A stretch of 64,000 bases of DNA. Source: CAUZIZ01 sp965218775. Lineage in GTDB: Bacteria; Acidobacteriota; UBA6911; RPQK01; JAJDTT01. The notes below the pieces were generated by a model. The model was given only the letters and a program-made list of their open reading frames with translations. It was not told the DNA's origin and ran no database searches. The stretch lies in NCBI GenBank assembly GCA_965218775.1, contig CBDCLS010000005.1:2356001-2420000 (forward strand), read 5' to 3'. A program made the position numbers and the translations under genes. Of this stretch, positions 35,831 to 44,984 are shown one piece after another. Position 1 is the stretch's first letter, and each line of letters opens with the position of its first letter.

Positions 35831-37729
35831 TCAGGTGGGAGAAACTTTTCCCAACCCCACCTTCTTCAGGACCTCTGCGATCTCGTTGAGGACGACCGGG
35901 TCCTCGATGGTCGCCGGCACCTCGTGGGGGAGGCCGTCGGCGATCTTCCTCATAGTGCTCCTCAGGATCTTCCCCGATCGGGTTTTGGGAAGCCGGTCCA
36001 CCACCACCGCCGTCTTGAAAGCTGCGACCGGACCAATCCGCTCCCTCACCATGCGAACGACCGACTTAGCGATTTCGCCCGGTTTGCCCTCGGCTCCAGC
36101 CTTCAAAACCAGAAGACCTAGGGGAAGCTGGCCCTTGAGCTGATCCTGGACACCGACGACGGCACATTCAGCCACATCAGGATGGGCCGCCAGGACTTCC
36201 TCCATTGCTCCCGTTGACAGGCGATGTCCCGCCACGTTGATGATATCGTCGTTTCGGGACATGACGTGGACATACCCGTCTTCTCCCATGTATCCGGCAT
36301 CCGCCGTGTTGTAGTAGCCTGGAAACCGGGTGAGGTAGGATTCGGTGAAACGCTCCGGGGCATTCCACAGGGTCGTAAACGTCCCAGGAGGAAGAGGCAA
36401 CTTCACCACCAACGCTCCACTGCGACCCGGCTCCACTTCCTGGTTGCCGTCGTCGACCACTCGCACGTCCATGCCGGGTACAGGTCTGGCCGTCGAGCCA
36501 TGCTTGACGGGCAACTGCTGGATACCGATGCAATTGGCGCAGATGGCCCAACCAGTCTCGGTCTGCCACCAATGATCGATGACGGGAACCTGGAGGAGAT
36601 TCTCCGCCCACTGCAGGGTATCCGGGTCAGAGCGCTCACCGGCCAGGAACAAGGCCTTGAACTGAGAAAGATCGTAGTCTCCCAGGAGCTTGCCCTCGGG
36701 ATCCTCCCTCTTGATGGCCCTTAGCGCCGTCGGCGCCGTGAAAAGCACCTTCACCTCGTGCTGGGAAATGACCCGCCAAAAAGCGCCGGCATCCGGTGTG
36801 CCAACAGGCTTTCCTTCATATAAAACCGTCGTGTTGCCGTGAAACAGAGGGCCGTACACGATGTAGGAGTGCCCCACGACCCAGCCCACATCCGAGGCCG
36901 CCCAGTACACATCTCCCGGTTCCACTCCGTAGATGTGCTTCATCGTCCAGTTCAGGGCCACCAGATGTCCTCCGTTATCCCGGACGACCCCCTTTGGCTC
37001 ACCCGTGGTGCCCGATGTGTAGAGGATATACAAAGGATCGGTGGCGGCTACCGGCACACAGTCGTGGGGACTGGCCGCCGCCTCCACTTCCTGCCAATCG
37101 AGATCGCGCCCGGTCAGGAGCTGGGCCCTGGCCATGGGGCGCTGCAGGATGATGCACTTCTCGGGCTGATGGCGAGCCTTGCGAATCGCCTCATCCAGCA
37201 GTGGCTTGTAGGGAACGATCCGCTGGGGCTCAATCCCACAACTGGCCGAGACGATGACCCTGGGCCTGGCATCATCAATCCTCACGGCCAGCTCGGCTGC
37301 GGCAAAGCCTCCGAACACCACCGAGTGCACTGCCCCCAGACGGGCTGCGGCCAGCATGGCAACCGCGGCCTCCGGAACCATGGGTAGATAGATGATTACC
37401 CGATCCCCCTTCCGCACCCCCAACTCGGCCAGGGCACCAGCAAAGGCGGCCACCCGCTGGCGAAGCTCGGAATAGGTGTAGACCTGGACGCTCCCGGTCA
37501 CCGGACTGTCGTGGATCAATGCCGGTTGATCACCCCGCCCCAGATCTATATGCCGGTCCAGGGCGTTGTAGCAGGTGTTGAGCTGGCCACCTGAGAACCA
37601 ACGATAGAATGGCGCCTGGGAATCATCCAGGACCCGGTCCCACTTCCGGTACCAGTGCACCGCTTCGGCCGCCTCACCCCAGAAACCCTCAGGATCCTTC
37701 AACGAGCGATCGAACAATTCCTGAAACAC
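35831..37729 (-). CDS. prpE: Propionyl-CoA synthetase (propionate-CoA ligase)
   Basis: The 632-aa protein starts with GTG at 37729, preceded by GGGAGGAAGGT, and matches the usual PrpE length of about 630. It is an AMP-forming acyl-CoA synthetase: P-loop-like YTSGTTGEPKGVVRDNGGHL, the WWQTETGWAI motif of the acetyl/propionyl group, the hinge YMGEDGYVHVMSRNDDIINV and the catalytic Lys in KTRSGKILRSTMRK. The RPMARAQLLTGRDLDW stretch points to PrpE over acetyl-CoA synthetase. It activates propionate (and acetate) to the CoA ester. No methylcitrate or methylmalonyl genes are adjacent. Confidence 0.9.
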   Translation of the reverse strand: MFQELFDRSLKDPEGFWGEAAEAVHWYRKWDRVLDDSQAPFYRWFSGGQLNTCYNALDRHIDLGRGDQPALIHDSPVTGSVQVYTYSELRQRVAAFAGALAELGVRKGDRVIIYLPMVPEAAVAMLAAARLGAVHSVVFGGFAAAELAVRIDDARPRVIVSASCGIEPQRIVPYKPLLDEAIRKARHQPEKCIILQRPMARAQLLTGRDLDWQEVEAAASPHDCVPVAATDPLYILYTSGTTGEPKGVVRDNGGHLVALNWTMKHIYGVEPGDVYWAASDVGWVVGHSYIVYGPLFHGNTTVLYEGKPVGTPDAGAFWRVISQHEVKVLFTAPTALRAIKREDPEGKLLGDYDLSQFKALFLAGERSDPDTLQWAENLLQVPVIDHWWQTETGWAICANCIGIQQLPVKHGSTARPVPGMDVRVVDDGNQEVEPGRSGALVVKLPLPPGTFTTLWNAPERFTESYLTRFPGYYNTADAGYMGEDGYVHVMSRNDDIINVAGHRLSTGAMEEVLAAHPDVAECAVVGVQDQLKGQLPLGLLVLKAGAEGKPGEIAKSVVRMVRERIGPVAAFKTAVVVDRLPKTRSGKILRSTMRKIADGLPHEVPATIEDPVVLNEIAEVLKKVGLGKVSPT

Positions 37730-37843
37730 ACCTTCCTCCCTGGAACTCTCACTCTCAGAGACAAGCCGGTACGGCGAATCGATCTATGCAACAATGTGGC
37801 AGATACCAAGAAGAAAGATCGCGCGAGCGCCGCAGACCGGGCG

Positions 37844-38146
37844 CTACTGGGGGAACACGGCGTACCCTACAAAACCAGCGACCATTAGAAAAGGCAACAA
37901 GAGGATCCCAGCAACCCGTCTCTGACGACGACTTAGCGCCCAAGCAGCCCCGCAGTTCGACACAAGTGCGGTCAAACCCAGCAAACTCACCTTCGGATAG
38001 CCACTAACGAACAAACAAAACGGCGCCGAGAGGGCAGCACCCACGACGGCCAGCCACGGGCGCCTGGCCCGAAAGGCAGCTGCATACACTGCGATCGAAG
38101 CGACTACGCTCGGCCAGCCGAAGACGACGGGCCACCATTCCGGCAC
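37844..38146 (-). CDS. Small hypothetical membrane protein
   Basis: GTG at 38146 is preferred because GGAGGAGAAAG precedes it; an upstream ATG at 38182 has none. The 100-aa protein has four predicted membrane helices (VVFGWPSVVASIAVYAAAF, WLAVVGAALSAPFCLFVSG, SLLGLTALVSNCGAAWAL, AGILLLPFLMVAGFVGYAVF). No family recognised. It stands between prpE and the small gene at 38335. Confidence 0.65.
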   Translation of the reverse strand: MPEWWPVVFGWPSVVASIAVYAAAFRARRPWLAVVGAALSAPFCLFVSGYPKVSLLGLTALVSNCGAAWALSRRQRRVAGILLLPFLMVAGFVGYAVFPQ

Positions 38147-38334
38147 TCTACTTTCTCCTCCTCCCCGGTCTTGAGATTGCAATCTGCAACCTCAAACAGC
38201 AAGGCCCCGGAGGCCTTTCCGTCCCCTACCCTACTGCAGGACGTCGAGTTGCGCCAGCGGGTCCAGTCGGGGCTGAATAAAGGCGAGATTAAGGCACAAG
38301 CCCTTCTGTAGGAGAGCAATTTGGGCTGGCGATG

Positions 38335-38595
38335 TTAGTCGGTCTTCAGTTGGCCCAAGACGAACGATGCGGCAGAGGTGGCCCAGCTATCATCGTTTGG
38401 TGCCGTCGCCAGCCACTCTGATAGTTGGCTCGGCGAAGTGAAATCACCCAGTCGCCCAAGCACGTAGGCCGCGTACCAGCCTGGCCACTGCTCATCCCGC
38501 ACACCCCCGAGGATGTGGGTCTCGTAGTCGTGGTGAGCCTTGCCTGCTGCAGCTAACGCCTTTTCCAGCGCTTCTCTTATTGGATTACTGGACAT
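38335..38595 (-). CDS. Small conserved hypothetical protein
   Basis: The 86-aa protein (MSSNPIREALEKALAAAGKA) has the conserved core DEQWPGWYAAYVLGRLGDF seen in small cytoplasmic proteins in many bacteria; function unknown. It starts 24 bp after the ALDH stop with GAAAGGA upstream, so it belongs to the ALS-ALDH operon. Confidence 0.75.
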   Translation of the reverse strand: MSSNPIREALEKALAAAGKAHHDYETHILGGVRDEQWPGWYAAYVLGRLGDFTSPSQLSEWLATAPNDDSWATSAASFVLGQLKTD

Positions 38596-38619
38596 CGTAC
38601 TTGATTCCTTTCTCGCTGA

Positions 38620-40059
38620 TCACAACCGGTCCGATTTCAGGACCATGAGCTTTTCGATCTGCATGTCTTTCATGGTGTAGGGAATGCCCCCCACCGCCAG
38701 ACCTGATTCTCCCAAGCCGGCAAAAGGCATCCAGTCGACGCGAAAGGCGCTGTGATCGTTGATCATGACCGCCGAGGCCTTTAGCTGTGAATAAGCGTGC
38801 ATCGCCGTATCGATATCCTTTGTGAATACCGAGGCCTGAAAGGCAAGGGGAAGGGAGTTGGCTTGCTGGATGGCCAGGTCGATGTCGGTGTAGGTGTAGA
38901 CGCAAATCACAGGACCGAAGATCTCCAGTTGGCTGACCTTGGCATCCGACGGAGGATCCAGAAGCACCGTGCACTCATAACAGGAGTCGGAGATTCGTTT
39001 GCCGCCCGTTAGAAGCTTTGCCCCCGCCTCGACCGCTTCCTCTACCCAGGTCTCTACTCGATTGGTTTCGGAAGGCCTGATGAGCGGGCCTACATCTGTT
39101 TCAGCTTCGGTGGGATCCCCCACCTTGAGCTGCTTCGCATGATCAGCAAGCCGGCCGGCAAGCTCGTCAACCAAGGACTCGTGGACAAAAACTCGCTGAA
39201 CCGAAACGCATACCTGTCCCGCGTGATAGAGCCCTCCTTTGGCGAGCAGCGGTAACGCGTAATCCAAATCCGCGTCGGCAGCGACGATCACCGGGGCGGC
39301 CCCTCCATGCTCTAGAGCACATCGTGTTCCCGGGGAGAGTTTGGAGCGCAGCATCCAGCCCACCCTTGAGCTTCCAATGAACGACAGGAAGCTGACCCGG
39401 GGATCGACGACCAGAGACTCGGCTGCCTCCCTGTCCTTCGTAATCAATGCCTGGCACCAGCCCTCGGGTAGGCCCGCCTCACGGAGAATCTGAACAAAGC
39501 GAAAGCAGGATAGGGGCGTATCCTCAGCCGGTTTGACGATGACGGGACAGCCAACTGCGACGGCCGGCCCAACCTGATGAACAATCAGGTTCAAGGGATG
39601 GTTGAAGGCGCTAATTGCTACCACTACCCCGATCGGCTCCCGGCGGGTAAAGGCGACGCGTCCTTGCGACGCTGTGTTCAAGTTCATCGGAATCTCGTCG
39701 CCACCTTCGGTACGCAGGAATTCGATACAGCTCTTGACCCCATCGATGGCTCGGGCCACCTCGACCTTGGAGTCGGGCAAGGGCTTGCCTCCCTCTCGTG
39801 CGGCCTCAATAGCCAATTCCCCGGCCCGCTGGCTCATGATGTCGGCGGTTCTGGACAGAATCTCAATCCGCTGGCTGGGCTTCAGCCAGCTTGTCCGGTC
39901 GGCGAAAAGACCGAAGGCGTTTGCATGAGCCTTCTCGATGGCCTCTCTGTCAGCGGCCGTCACGGTAGCGATGACCGAACCATCGTAGGGTGCCTTGACT
40001 TCAAGCTCGCCGTCGTCCGACGTTGCGCCCCGTATCAGCATGGGAAAATGGCCTGCCAT
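38620..40059 (-). CDS. NAD(P)-dependent aldehyde dehydrogenase
   Basis: This 479-aa ALDH has the oxyanion Asn in VVVAISAFNHPLNLIVHQVG, the general-base Glu in CALEHGGAAPVIV, the catalytic Cys in HAGQVCVSVQRVFVHE (about residue 284) and EIFGPVICVYTY. All core residues are present. It should oxidise an aldehyde to its acid. It begins 31 bp after the acetolactate-synthase-like gene, and that pairing is known in other bacteria; the pair may clear an aldehyde formed by, or feeding, the ThDP enzyme. Start ATG 40059 has GGAGGAAG upstream. Confidence 0.9.
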   Translation of the reverse strand: MAGHFPMLIRGATSDDGELEVKAPYDGSVIATVTAADREAIEKAHANAFGLFADRTSWLKPSQRIEILSRTADIMSQRAGELAIEAAREGGKPLPDSKVEVARAIDGVKSCIEFLRTEGGDEIPMNLNTASQGRVAFTRREPIGVVVAISAFNHPLNLIVHQVGPAVAVGCPVIVKPAEDTPLSCFRFVQILREAGLPEGWCQALITKDREAAESLVVDPRVSFLSFIGSSRVGWMLRSKLSPGTRCALEHGGAAPVIVAADADLDYALPLLAKGGLYHAGQVCVSVQRVFVHESLVDELAGRLADHAKQLKVGDPTEAETDVGPLIRPSETNRVETWVEEAVEAGAKLLTGGKRISDSCYECTVLLDPPSDAKVSQLEIFGPVICVYTYTDIDLAIQQANSLPLAFQASVFTKDIDTAMHAYSQLKASAVMINDHSAFRVDWMPFAGLGESGLAVGGIPYTMKDMQIEKLMVLKSDRL

Positions 40060-40090
40060 GGAGCTTCCTCCGTTCAGGTTTGATCAAGCA

Positions 40091-41749
40091 TCAGATGGAA
40101 ACGCCGATGTTTCCCAACCGCTCGGTCAGGAGTTCGTTCTCGCGATAGTCGATGGGGATCACCACCAGGGAAGGACCTTTGGCCTCGAAGGAAGCTTCCA
40201 GGGTTGCACTGAGGTTTCGACTCTCACCGCACTGGAACCCGTTCCAGCCGAACGCTTCAGCCAGCTGCATCCAGTCGGGATTCGTGAAGCTCAAGTCGGT
40301 ATGGCGGCCAAAATGGGTCAGCTGCTTCCAGGCGATGAGGCCGTAGGCTCGGTCTTCCCAAACCACAACCACGATATTGGAATTCAACCTCTTGGCAGTT
40401 TCCATCTCCTGCACATTCATCAGAAATCCCGCATCACCACACACAGCCAGCACACGACGGTCCGGGTGAACCAGATTTGCGGCGATGGCACCGGGAAGGG
40501 CGAACCCCATCGAACAGAATCCGTTTGGGATTAGACAGGTATTCGGCTCATGGCACTGATAGTAGCGAGCGACCCACATCTTGTGTGCACCCACATCCGA
40601 GAGGAGCACATCCTGTGGGCCCATCACTTGACGTATATCCCAGAGGGCCTTTTGCGGCCGGATCGACCCTTCCGTGTCATCGTCCTTGTGTGCTTCAAAA
40701 TCCCGGTTCATGCTGGCCCGTGCCCGGCGGGTATGAGCATGATCGAATGCCAGATCCGCCGCCCCGCCGGCGTCAACGCGCTCATTCAGCATCCACAAGG
40801 TATGCGCCAGGTCGCCGATGACTTCCGCATCGATTGGATAGTTCTCGTCGATTTCTGAGGGTATGAAATCAATGTGGACAATCTTTCGTGCACCTTCTGA
40901 GTTCCACAGGCGTGGTTGATATTCCACCATGTCGTATCCCAGCGAGATCACGACGTCGGACTCCTCGATAGCGGCCTTTGGATAATCTCTAGACTGTAGG
41001 CCCACCGTATAGGTGCAGGCTTCGTGGTTTTTGTCTACGCAGCCCTTCGCCATGAAGGTGCTGACGACACCGATTCCGGTCTTCTCGACGAATCTACGGA
41101 GCTGTTTACTGGCGCGTCTACGGATGGTCCCGTTTCCCGCCAGAATGATGGGGCGTTTGGCTTGCCGGATGATGTCCCAGGCCTCGTTCACGATCTTGTC
41201 AGCGGGAACGGCACGTCGAAACCTTCGCGGCTCAATGGGTTCACTGGTTGCCTCCGATTGAGCGATGTCCTCGGGCAGCTCGATGTGACAGGCCCCCGGT
41301 TTTTCGGTGCGGGCCAGACGGACTGCTTTCCTGACGATCTCGGGAATGTTGTTTGGATGGAGCACCGACTGGGCCCATTTGGTGACCGGACTGAACATGG
41401 CGACCACATCCATGACCTGATGGGATTCCTTGTGCAGTCTTTGGGAATCTCCCTGGCCAGTAAGCACAATCATTGGGGCCCTGTCCATGTTGGCGTCGGC
41501 AACGCCTGTGATCAGGTTGGTTGCTCCCGGCCCCAGGGTGCCAAGAGCTCCGGCGGGATTGCCGGTAAGGCGCCCGTATATCTCGGCCATGAACGAGGCG
41601 CCTTGCTCGTGTCGACAAAGGACGAAGCGGATCTGCTGCGATTGCTCCAAAGACATCATGAAGTCCGCATTCTCTTCTCCCGGTACCCCGAAGATGTACT
41701 CGATGCCTTCTGTCTCAAGGCACTTGACAAACAAGTCCGACGCTTTCAT
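40091..41749 (-). CDS. Acetolactate synthase-like thiamine-diphosphate enzyme
   Basis: The 552-aa protein has the ThDP fold in three parts: N-terminal FGVPGEENADFMMSLE with the catalytic Glu in CRHEQGASFMAEIYGR, a central FAD/nucleotide-type domain (IILAGNGTIRRRASKQ), and a C-terminal PP domain with the metal-binding CGDAGFLMNVQEMETAKRLN. It resembles catabolic acetolactate synthases that work without a regulatory subunit, and none is nearby. It probably condenses pyruvate or a related 2-oxoacid. Start ATG 41749 follows GAGGAGGTTAG. First gene of the operon with ALDH. Confidence 0.85.
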   Translation of the reverse strand: MKASDLFVKCLETEGIEYIFGVPGEENADFMMSLEQSQQIRFVLCRHEQGASFMAEIYGRLTGNPAGALGTLGPGATNLITGVADANMDRAPMIVLTGQGDSQRLHKESHQVMDVVAMFSPVTKWAQSVLHPNNIPEIVRKAVRLARTEKPGACHIELPEDIAQSEATSEPIEPRRFRRAVPADKIVNEAWDIIRQAKRPIILAGNGTIRRRASKQLRRFVEKTGIGVVSTFMAKGCVDKNHEACTYTVGLQSRDYPKAAIEESDVVISLGYDMVEYQPRLWNSEGARKIVHIDFIPSEIDENYPIDAEVIGDLAHTLWMLNERVDAGGAADLAFDHAHTRRARASMNRDFEAHKDDDTEGSIRPQKALWDIRQVMGPQDVLLSDVGAHKMWVARYYQCHEPNTCLIPNGFCSMGFALPGAIAANLVHPDRRVLAVCGDAGFLMNVQEMETAKRLNSNIVVVVWEDRAYGLIAWKQLTHFGRHTDLSFTNPDWMQLAEAFGWNGFQCGESRNLSATLEASFEAKGPSLVVIPIDYRENELLTERLGNIGVSI

Positions 41750-41819
41750 CTAACCTCCTCTTTCTCGGCCCAGTGGGCTACCAGCTGGCGCTGGATCATT
41801 AAGGGGGAAACACTTTGGT

Positions 41820-41895
41820 CCAGGTCGTAGCGGTGGCCTCCAGGCCGCCGTCCCGAGCCAAAGGCTCGAAGGAAGAAAACTTCCAAAGCAACGTT
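41820..41895. repeat. Cloverleaf-like dispersed repeat (family R4, copy 4)
   Basis: GTAGCGGTGGCCTCCAGGCC then GCCGTCCCGAGCCAAAGGCT-CGAAGGAAG. The inner CGAGCC-AAA-GGCTCG hairpin is perfect. It is joined directly to the R5 repeat that follows, and the same R4/R5 pair appears in reverse order at 46883-47212. Confidence 0.8.
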
Positions 41896-42256
41896 AAGTT
41901 TCAGGTCAGTGTCCCCCCAGCGGTGCTGCCCCATTCGAGAACGAAACTTTGGCACCAACAGACGGCAGTGATTGCCCGAATCCTTCGAAATACGCTTGTT
42001 CGATATTCTGCGGTTTAGCGTTTATCGGTTGCCTTCTCCAGAGCAAGGAAAAGGCGAAATCACAAACCGTAGAACACCGAACCTGCGAACGCCGAACCGT
42101 CTTCCTTAGCCTTCGAAATTCGCTTGTTCGATATTCTGCGGTTCAGCATTCATCGGTTGCCTCCTCCAGAACCAAGGAAAAAGGCTAAATCACAAACCGC
42201 AGAACACCGAACCTGCGAACTCCGAAGTCGGGCGCAGCGGTGAAGTTTCAGCTTAG
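41896..42256 (+). repeat. R5 dispersed repeat, copy A (with internal tandem duplication)
   Basis: The block runs from AAGTTTCAGGTCAGTG to GGTGAAGTTTCAGC and is the reverse complement of 46883-47115. A unit of about 115 bp (from CCTTCGAAAT[AT]CGCTTG to CTGCGAAC[GT]CCGAA) is present twice in tandem here but once in copy B. Nothing coding is seen in 41750-42349. Confidence 0.85.
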
Positions 42257-42349
42257 GAGAATAGGACAACTATGCTCCTCACAATCGCAGGGAATCTGGC
42301 CCCGACTTCCCACTTCATAGTTGACGTCATTCTTACTGCGCACTCTGAA

Positions 42350-44335
42350 CTAGCGTCGCATCGCCATGAGGCGGTCGAAGATGCTTCTGATCGTAGGGGT
42401 CAGGCGTGCCCGGTTGTAAGCATCGCCGCATTGGCGAATCGCCTCGGCCACAGTGGGATAGGGATGGATGACACTGGCCAGCCTGCTCAATCCCATCCCA
42501 CTTTGCATGGCCACAGTGATTTCGCTGATCATGTCGCCGGCGTGACTGCCGACGATGGTCGCACCCACAATTTCGTCCGTGCCCTTCTTGACATGGATCT
42601 TGACAAAGCCTTCGCCCTCACCATCCACGATCGCACGATCCACATCGGAAAACTCACGGATGAAGGTAGCGTACGCTATGTTGCGATCTTCCAGATCTTT
42701 TTCATATAGCCCGACATGAGCCACTTCGGGTTCGGTATAGGTGGCCCAGGGAATAAGCAAATTGGAGACTTTGTCGCGGCCAAAAAACAGGGCATTTCGG
42801 ATGACCAGCCGCGCCATGAAATCGGCCATATGGGTGAACTGATACTTGCTCGCTACATCGCCCACGGCATACACATTCGGATTGGTGGTTTGGAGCCGGT
42901 CGTTGACCTCTATGCCCGTACGCTCGTCATAGGCCACCCCAGCGGCCTCAAGGCCGAGGCCGTTGACCGCAGGTTTGCGGCCGGTTGCCACGAGGAGGGC
43001 GTCAAGTTCGACTGCCAGTTCGCCGTTCTCATTCTCTACCACCACGGTTATTGGCGGTTTGCCATCTTGACTCTCGACCCGTTTGAACGTCAACGAGTAG
43101 TGAAACGCTACGCCATCGCTGCGCATCGATGCTTCCACCAGTTGAGCTGCATCCGGATCTTCTCGGGGCAGGATCTTGCTGTCGCGGACGAGGACCGTCG
43201 CCTGAGACCCAAGACGCTGGAACGCCTGAGCCATCTCCAACCCAATCGGCCCGGCGCCGATGATGCCAAGACGGGGCGGTAGTTCTGTCAGGTTGAAGAG
43301 CGTGGAATTGGTGAGGTAGGGCGCTTCGGCGAGACCCGGAATGGGTGGAATCGCAGCGGTACCGCCCGTCGCGATCACGGCTTTGGCAAATCTGAGAGTC
43401 TGCCCGTTCACCTCAATCGCGTCGGACCCCGTGAAGGTCCCTTTCCCCAGAAACACATCCACGCCGACTTCCTCACTGAACCGCTTAGCCGAGTCATGGT
43501 GAGAAATCTGCGCCCGTAGACGGCGCAAGCGTGCCATGACGGAGCCGAAGTCAACCGAGACGTCGCCATCGATTCTAACGCCGAATTTGGCCGCGTTGCG
43601 CACAACCGCTGCCGCTTTGGCACATCTGAGCAGAGCCTTCGAAGGGACACAGCCGACATTGCTGCAATCACCACCCAACAGGTGGGCCTCGATCAGAGCC
43701 ACCCGGGCCCCAACGCCGGCTGACCCGGCCGCGGATACCAATCCGCCCGGTCCCGCCCCGATCACCACCAGGTTGTAGGCGGACTTCGGAACCGGACTGA
43801 CCCAGGACTTTGGCCGGACGTTGTCGAGCAGTTCGATATTGTGCTCATCCAGGGGCGACACCCCGGTGGCATCGAGATCATCTTGGGAGAATTGCCCCAG
43901 GGACGGGTCACGCTCCGGTATGTTGGGTTGCAACGAGGGCGTGTCGTCGTCTGAGGTGAGCGGCGAGATGAAGTCAGACCAGCTCACGCGGCTGCCGTCG
44001 GGCTTGAGCTCGCTGGTGCCGTGGTCTTCGTCGGAGGCGAAGCGGTAGAACAGATACTCAGCCTTGAAGGGGTGGGCATTCTGCACATGATGAAACACCC
44101 CGGCGCTAAGAAGCAGGTTGCCGATGCGTACGGCATCTGCTTCATCGTTGGCGATGTTCTGCTCAACAAGGGTCTTCACCGCCTCGCTTCCCACAAAGCA
44201 TTTCGGATAGGTTCGCGCTGGAAATCCATGCCGGCGGTCTTGGATATCCAGAACTCCCTTGACCTGGACAGATAGCGTTTCGAGATCGTCGGGTTCTAGT
44301 GATGCTTCGAGCTCGGTCTGTTCTTCGTTCGCCAT
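42350..44335 (-). CDS. DEP-domain fused FAD/NAD(P) disulfide oxidoreductase (mercuric-reductase/LPD-like)
   Basis: The 661-aa protein has an N-terminal DEP domain (residues about 20-100; YPKCFVGSEAVKTLVEQ and GVFHHVQNAHPFKAEYLFYRF are diagnostic), a spacer, and a complete class-I disulfide oxidoreductase: FAD motif VIGAGPGGLVSAAGSA (about 191), redox pair GGDCSNVGCVPSKALL (Cys 223/228), NAD motif IIGAGPIGLEMAQAF and the dimer-interface HPYPTVAEA. DEP domains normally sit in eukaryotic signalling proteins and some bacterial ones. The TVP38 partner gene lies 12 bp upstream, an association known for mercuric-reductase-like FAD oxidoreductases. Substrate unknown. Confidence 0.88.
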   Translation of the reverse strand: MANEEQTELEASLEPDDLETLSVQVKGVLDIQDRRHGFPARTYPKCFVGSEAVKTLVEQNIANDEADAVRIGNLLLSAGVFHHVQNAHPFKAEYLFYRFASDEDHGTSELKPDGSRVSWSDFISPLTSDDDTPSLQPNIPERDPSLGQFSQDDLDATGVSPLDEHNIELLDNVRPKSWVSPVPKSAYNLVVIGAGPGGLVSAAGSAGVGARVALIEAHLLGGDCSNVGCVPSKALLRCAKAAAVVRNAAKFGVRIDGDVSVDFGSVMARLRRLRAQISHHDSAKRFSEEVGVDVFLGKGTFTGSDAIEVNGQTLRFAKAVIATGGTAAIPPIPGLAEAPYLTNSTLFNLTELPPRLGIIGAGPIGLEMAQAFQRLGSQATVLVRDSKILPREDPDAAQLVEASMRSDGVAFHYSLTFKRVESQDGKPPITVVVENENGELAVELDALLVATGRKPAVNGLGLEAAGVAYDERTGIEVNDRLQTTNPNVYAVGDVASKYQFTHMADFMARLVIRNALFFGRDKVSNLLIPWATYTEPEVAHVGLYEKDLEDRNIAYATFIREFSDVDRAIVDGEGEGFVKIHVKKGTDEIVGATIVGSHAGDMISEITVAMQSGMGLSRLASVIHPYPTVAEAIRQCGDAYNRARLTPTIRSIFDRLMAMRR

Positions 44336-44347
44336 GATGACTCTCTC

Positions 44348-44713
44348 CTAGGGTTCCTGGACAATCCGGCGATCCAGCGCCCGCCTGGCTATCCGGGTGA
44401 TATAGACGGTTACGGCCAACGTGGCCAGTAGTCCGACTATGTAAAGCGTCCACTCTACTGGAGACCGAGTTTGTCCTGCCTGGCCTAGAAGAGCAAGGTC
44501 CCCGGCTAGTGAGCCAAGGTAGACGTAGATGAGCGTCCCCGGCAGCATCCCGACGCAGGAGGCAAGAAAGTAGTCCCGGAAGGAGACCTTCGTAGGGCCA
44601 AGCAAGGATCCTTTCAGCAGCTGATTCAAATCAAGAGAGAGTACGGCAAGGGCCGCGATCACCAGACCTGCTACCAGCATAAGACTCTTCCCGTATCGCC
44701 GCTTTTCTTTCAT
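44348..44713 (-). CDS. TVP38/TMEM64-family membrane protein, internally shortened
   Basis: From ATG 44713 the protein is 121 aa. The C-terminal half is a normal TVP38 end (KVSFRDYFLASCVGMLPGTL, IYVYLGSLAGDLALLG, then a last helix and RIARRALDRRIVQ). The N-terminal helix (LMLVAGLVIAALAVLSLDLN) is also normal. The roughly 90-100 central residues usual in this family are missing, and the frame is preserved at the join (LNQLLK-GSLLGPTK). It may be non-functional, or a short variant. It forms an operon with the DEP-oxidoreductase. Confidence 0.65.
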   Translation of the reverse strand: MKEKRRYGKSLMLVAGLVIAALAVLSLDLNQLLKGSLLGPTKVSFRDYFLASCVGMLPGTLIYVYLGSLAGDLALLGQAGQTRSPVEWTLYIVGLLATLAVTVYITRIARRALDRRIVQEP

Positions 44714-44984
44714 TTCCGACCTCATTGAATAGTAGAAGTTAATCACGTCCGATTCTTGCTCGAAACGGTTTCGCTGAGAGAATAGTTCCACGACAGGCCC
44801 ATGCACTCAGTGTGCTTGGGGTGTACTTCAGATGTACATCTAGGTCGTGACCGTCGCCAAGTAGTCGGCCCACGATCGGGATGTAAGATGCATCTCCACA
44901 ACAAGTTAAGACCGTTCATGTCGTATGGAACAGGTCGTGCTACAAGTGCCCAACGGGTAGACTGTTTCAGACGAGAGGAGAGCG

